A DNA stretch of 5,893 bases from Candidatus Hydrogenedentota bacterium (lineage in GTDB: Bacteria; Hydrogenedentota; Hydrogenedentia; Hydrogenedentales; SLHB01), in the NCBI GenBank assembly GCA_003552485.1, contig PUMX01000245.1, forward strand, positions 1-5,893, read 5' to 3'. Both the position numbers and the translations under genes were made by a program. The notes under the pieces were generated by a model that saw only the letters and a program-made list of their open reading frames with translations, ran no database searches and was not told where the DNA came from. Below are positions 5,683 to 5,893 of this stretch, in pieces. The number at the start of each line of letters is the position of its first letter. The stretch's first letter is position 1.

Positions 5683-5893
5683 ATGGATAGCGTCGTCATC
5701 ACCGTCGTGATTCCAACCGCCAGTGCTTGGGAGCTGTTACCGACAGCCGTTGCGCACCTGGAAGTGCAGAGTTATCCTGCGGCCCGCTTCGAAGTGATTA
5801 TTGCAGACTACGGCCAACAGGATGCGTCTTCCGCCGTGGAGCAGTACATACAGGGAACGCCCATGCGTATGCGCTATGTACGCGCGCCGGGAA
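5683..5893 (+). CDS. Family 2 glycosyltransferase, N-terminal part (runs off the right edge)
   Basis: The frame starts at ATG 5683, with GAGGA 8 nt upstream, and is open to the window end (70 codons). It shows the beginning of a GT-A fold of the GT2 family: first strand VVITVVIPT (4-12), a helix ending in HLEVQSYP (25-32), and second strand FEVIIADYGQQD (36-47), which stands where most members have a D-D-G-S-x-D motif. RMRYVRAPG (62-70) is the next strand and leads towards the usual asparagine/glycine-rich helix. Such enzymes transfer a sugar from a nucleotide sugar to a polysaccharide, lipid or protein. Acceptor and sugar cannot be read from this part, and the catalytic DxD region is beyond the edge. 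There is no signal peptide at the N-terminus. It is divergent from the gspF operon and may open a surface-glycan locus. Confidence 0.85.
   Translation, partial: MDSVVITVVIPTASAWELLPTAVAHLEVQSYPAARFEVIIADYGQQDASSAVEQYIQGTPMRMRYVRAPG

Noticed and set aside
5454..5690. GTG-started frame of 78 codons overlapping the glycosyltransferase start by 8 nt
   Set aside because: It has no ribosome binding site at the GTG or at the internal ATG, it contains the strong hairpin, and no family was recognised. The overlap alone is not enough.

Overview
This window looks like ordinary bacterial chromosome of moderately high GC, with short leaders and AGGAG/GGAGG-type ribosome binding sites. Lineage can only be guessed. 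A DUF6807 ('PmoA family') gene, an isolated T2SF-domain (GspF/PilC-like) gene and a GT2 glycosyltransferase would suit the Planctomycetota/Lentisphaerota/Hydrogenedentota kind of uncultured bacterium. That is inference, and no single marker proves it.

Layout, left to right. Positions 1-929 (minus) hold a DUF6807/PmoA-family gene whose 3' end is cut by the window edge. Positions 930-1333 are non-coding; they carry a good sigma70-like promoter for the DUF6807 gene with an 8-bp inverted repeat over its -35 box, and a coding-like stretch with no usable start. Positions 1334-3031 (minus) are a complete argS (arginyl-tRNA synthetase) with a GTG start. Positions 3032-3265 form a divergent promoter region. 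Positions 3266-3430 (plus) contain a 54-codon small gene with its own ribosome binding site and promoter-like sequence; it points away from argS and converges on the next minus-strand genes. Positions 3540-5085 (minus) are a two-gene operon: a GspF/PilC-like inner-membrane protein followed, with a 17-nt overlap, by a membrane-anchored parvulin-type peptidyl-prolyl isomerase. Positions 5086-5682 are an approximately 600-bp divergent intergenic region rich in inverted repeats. Positions 5683-5893 (plus) are the start of a family 2 glycosyltransferase that runs off the right edge.

Function. ArgS is housekeeping. The gspF-like/ppiC pair is probably translated as a coupled unit and suggests assembly or folding of envelope or secreted proteins; no gspE, gspD or pilin gene is visible next to it. 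The glycosyltransferase may begin a separate surface-polysaccharide locus. No mobile element, CRISPR array, rRNA, tRNA or convincing intrinsic terminator was seen. I do not see a clear new system. The best leads are the overlooked 54-aa gene, the gspF-ppiC overlap and the structured intergenic DNA at 5346-5405 and 5543-5580.
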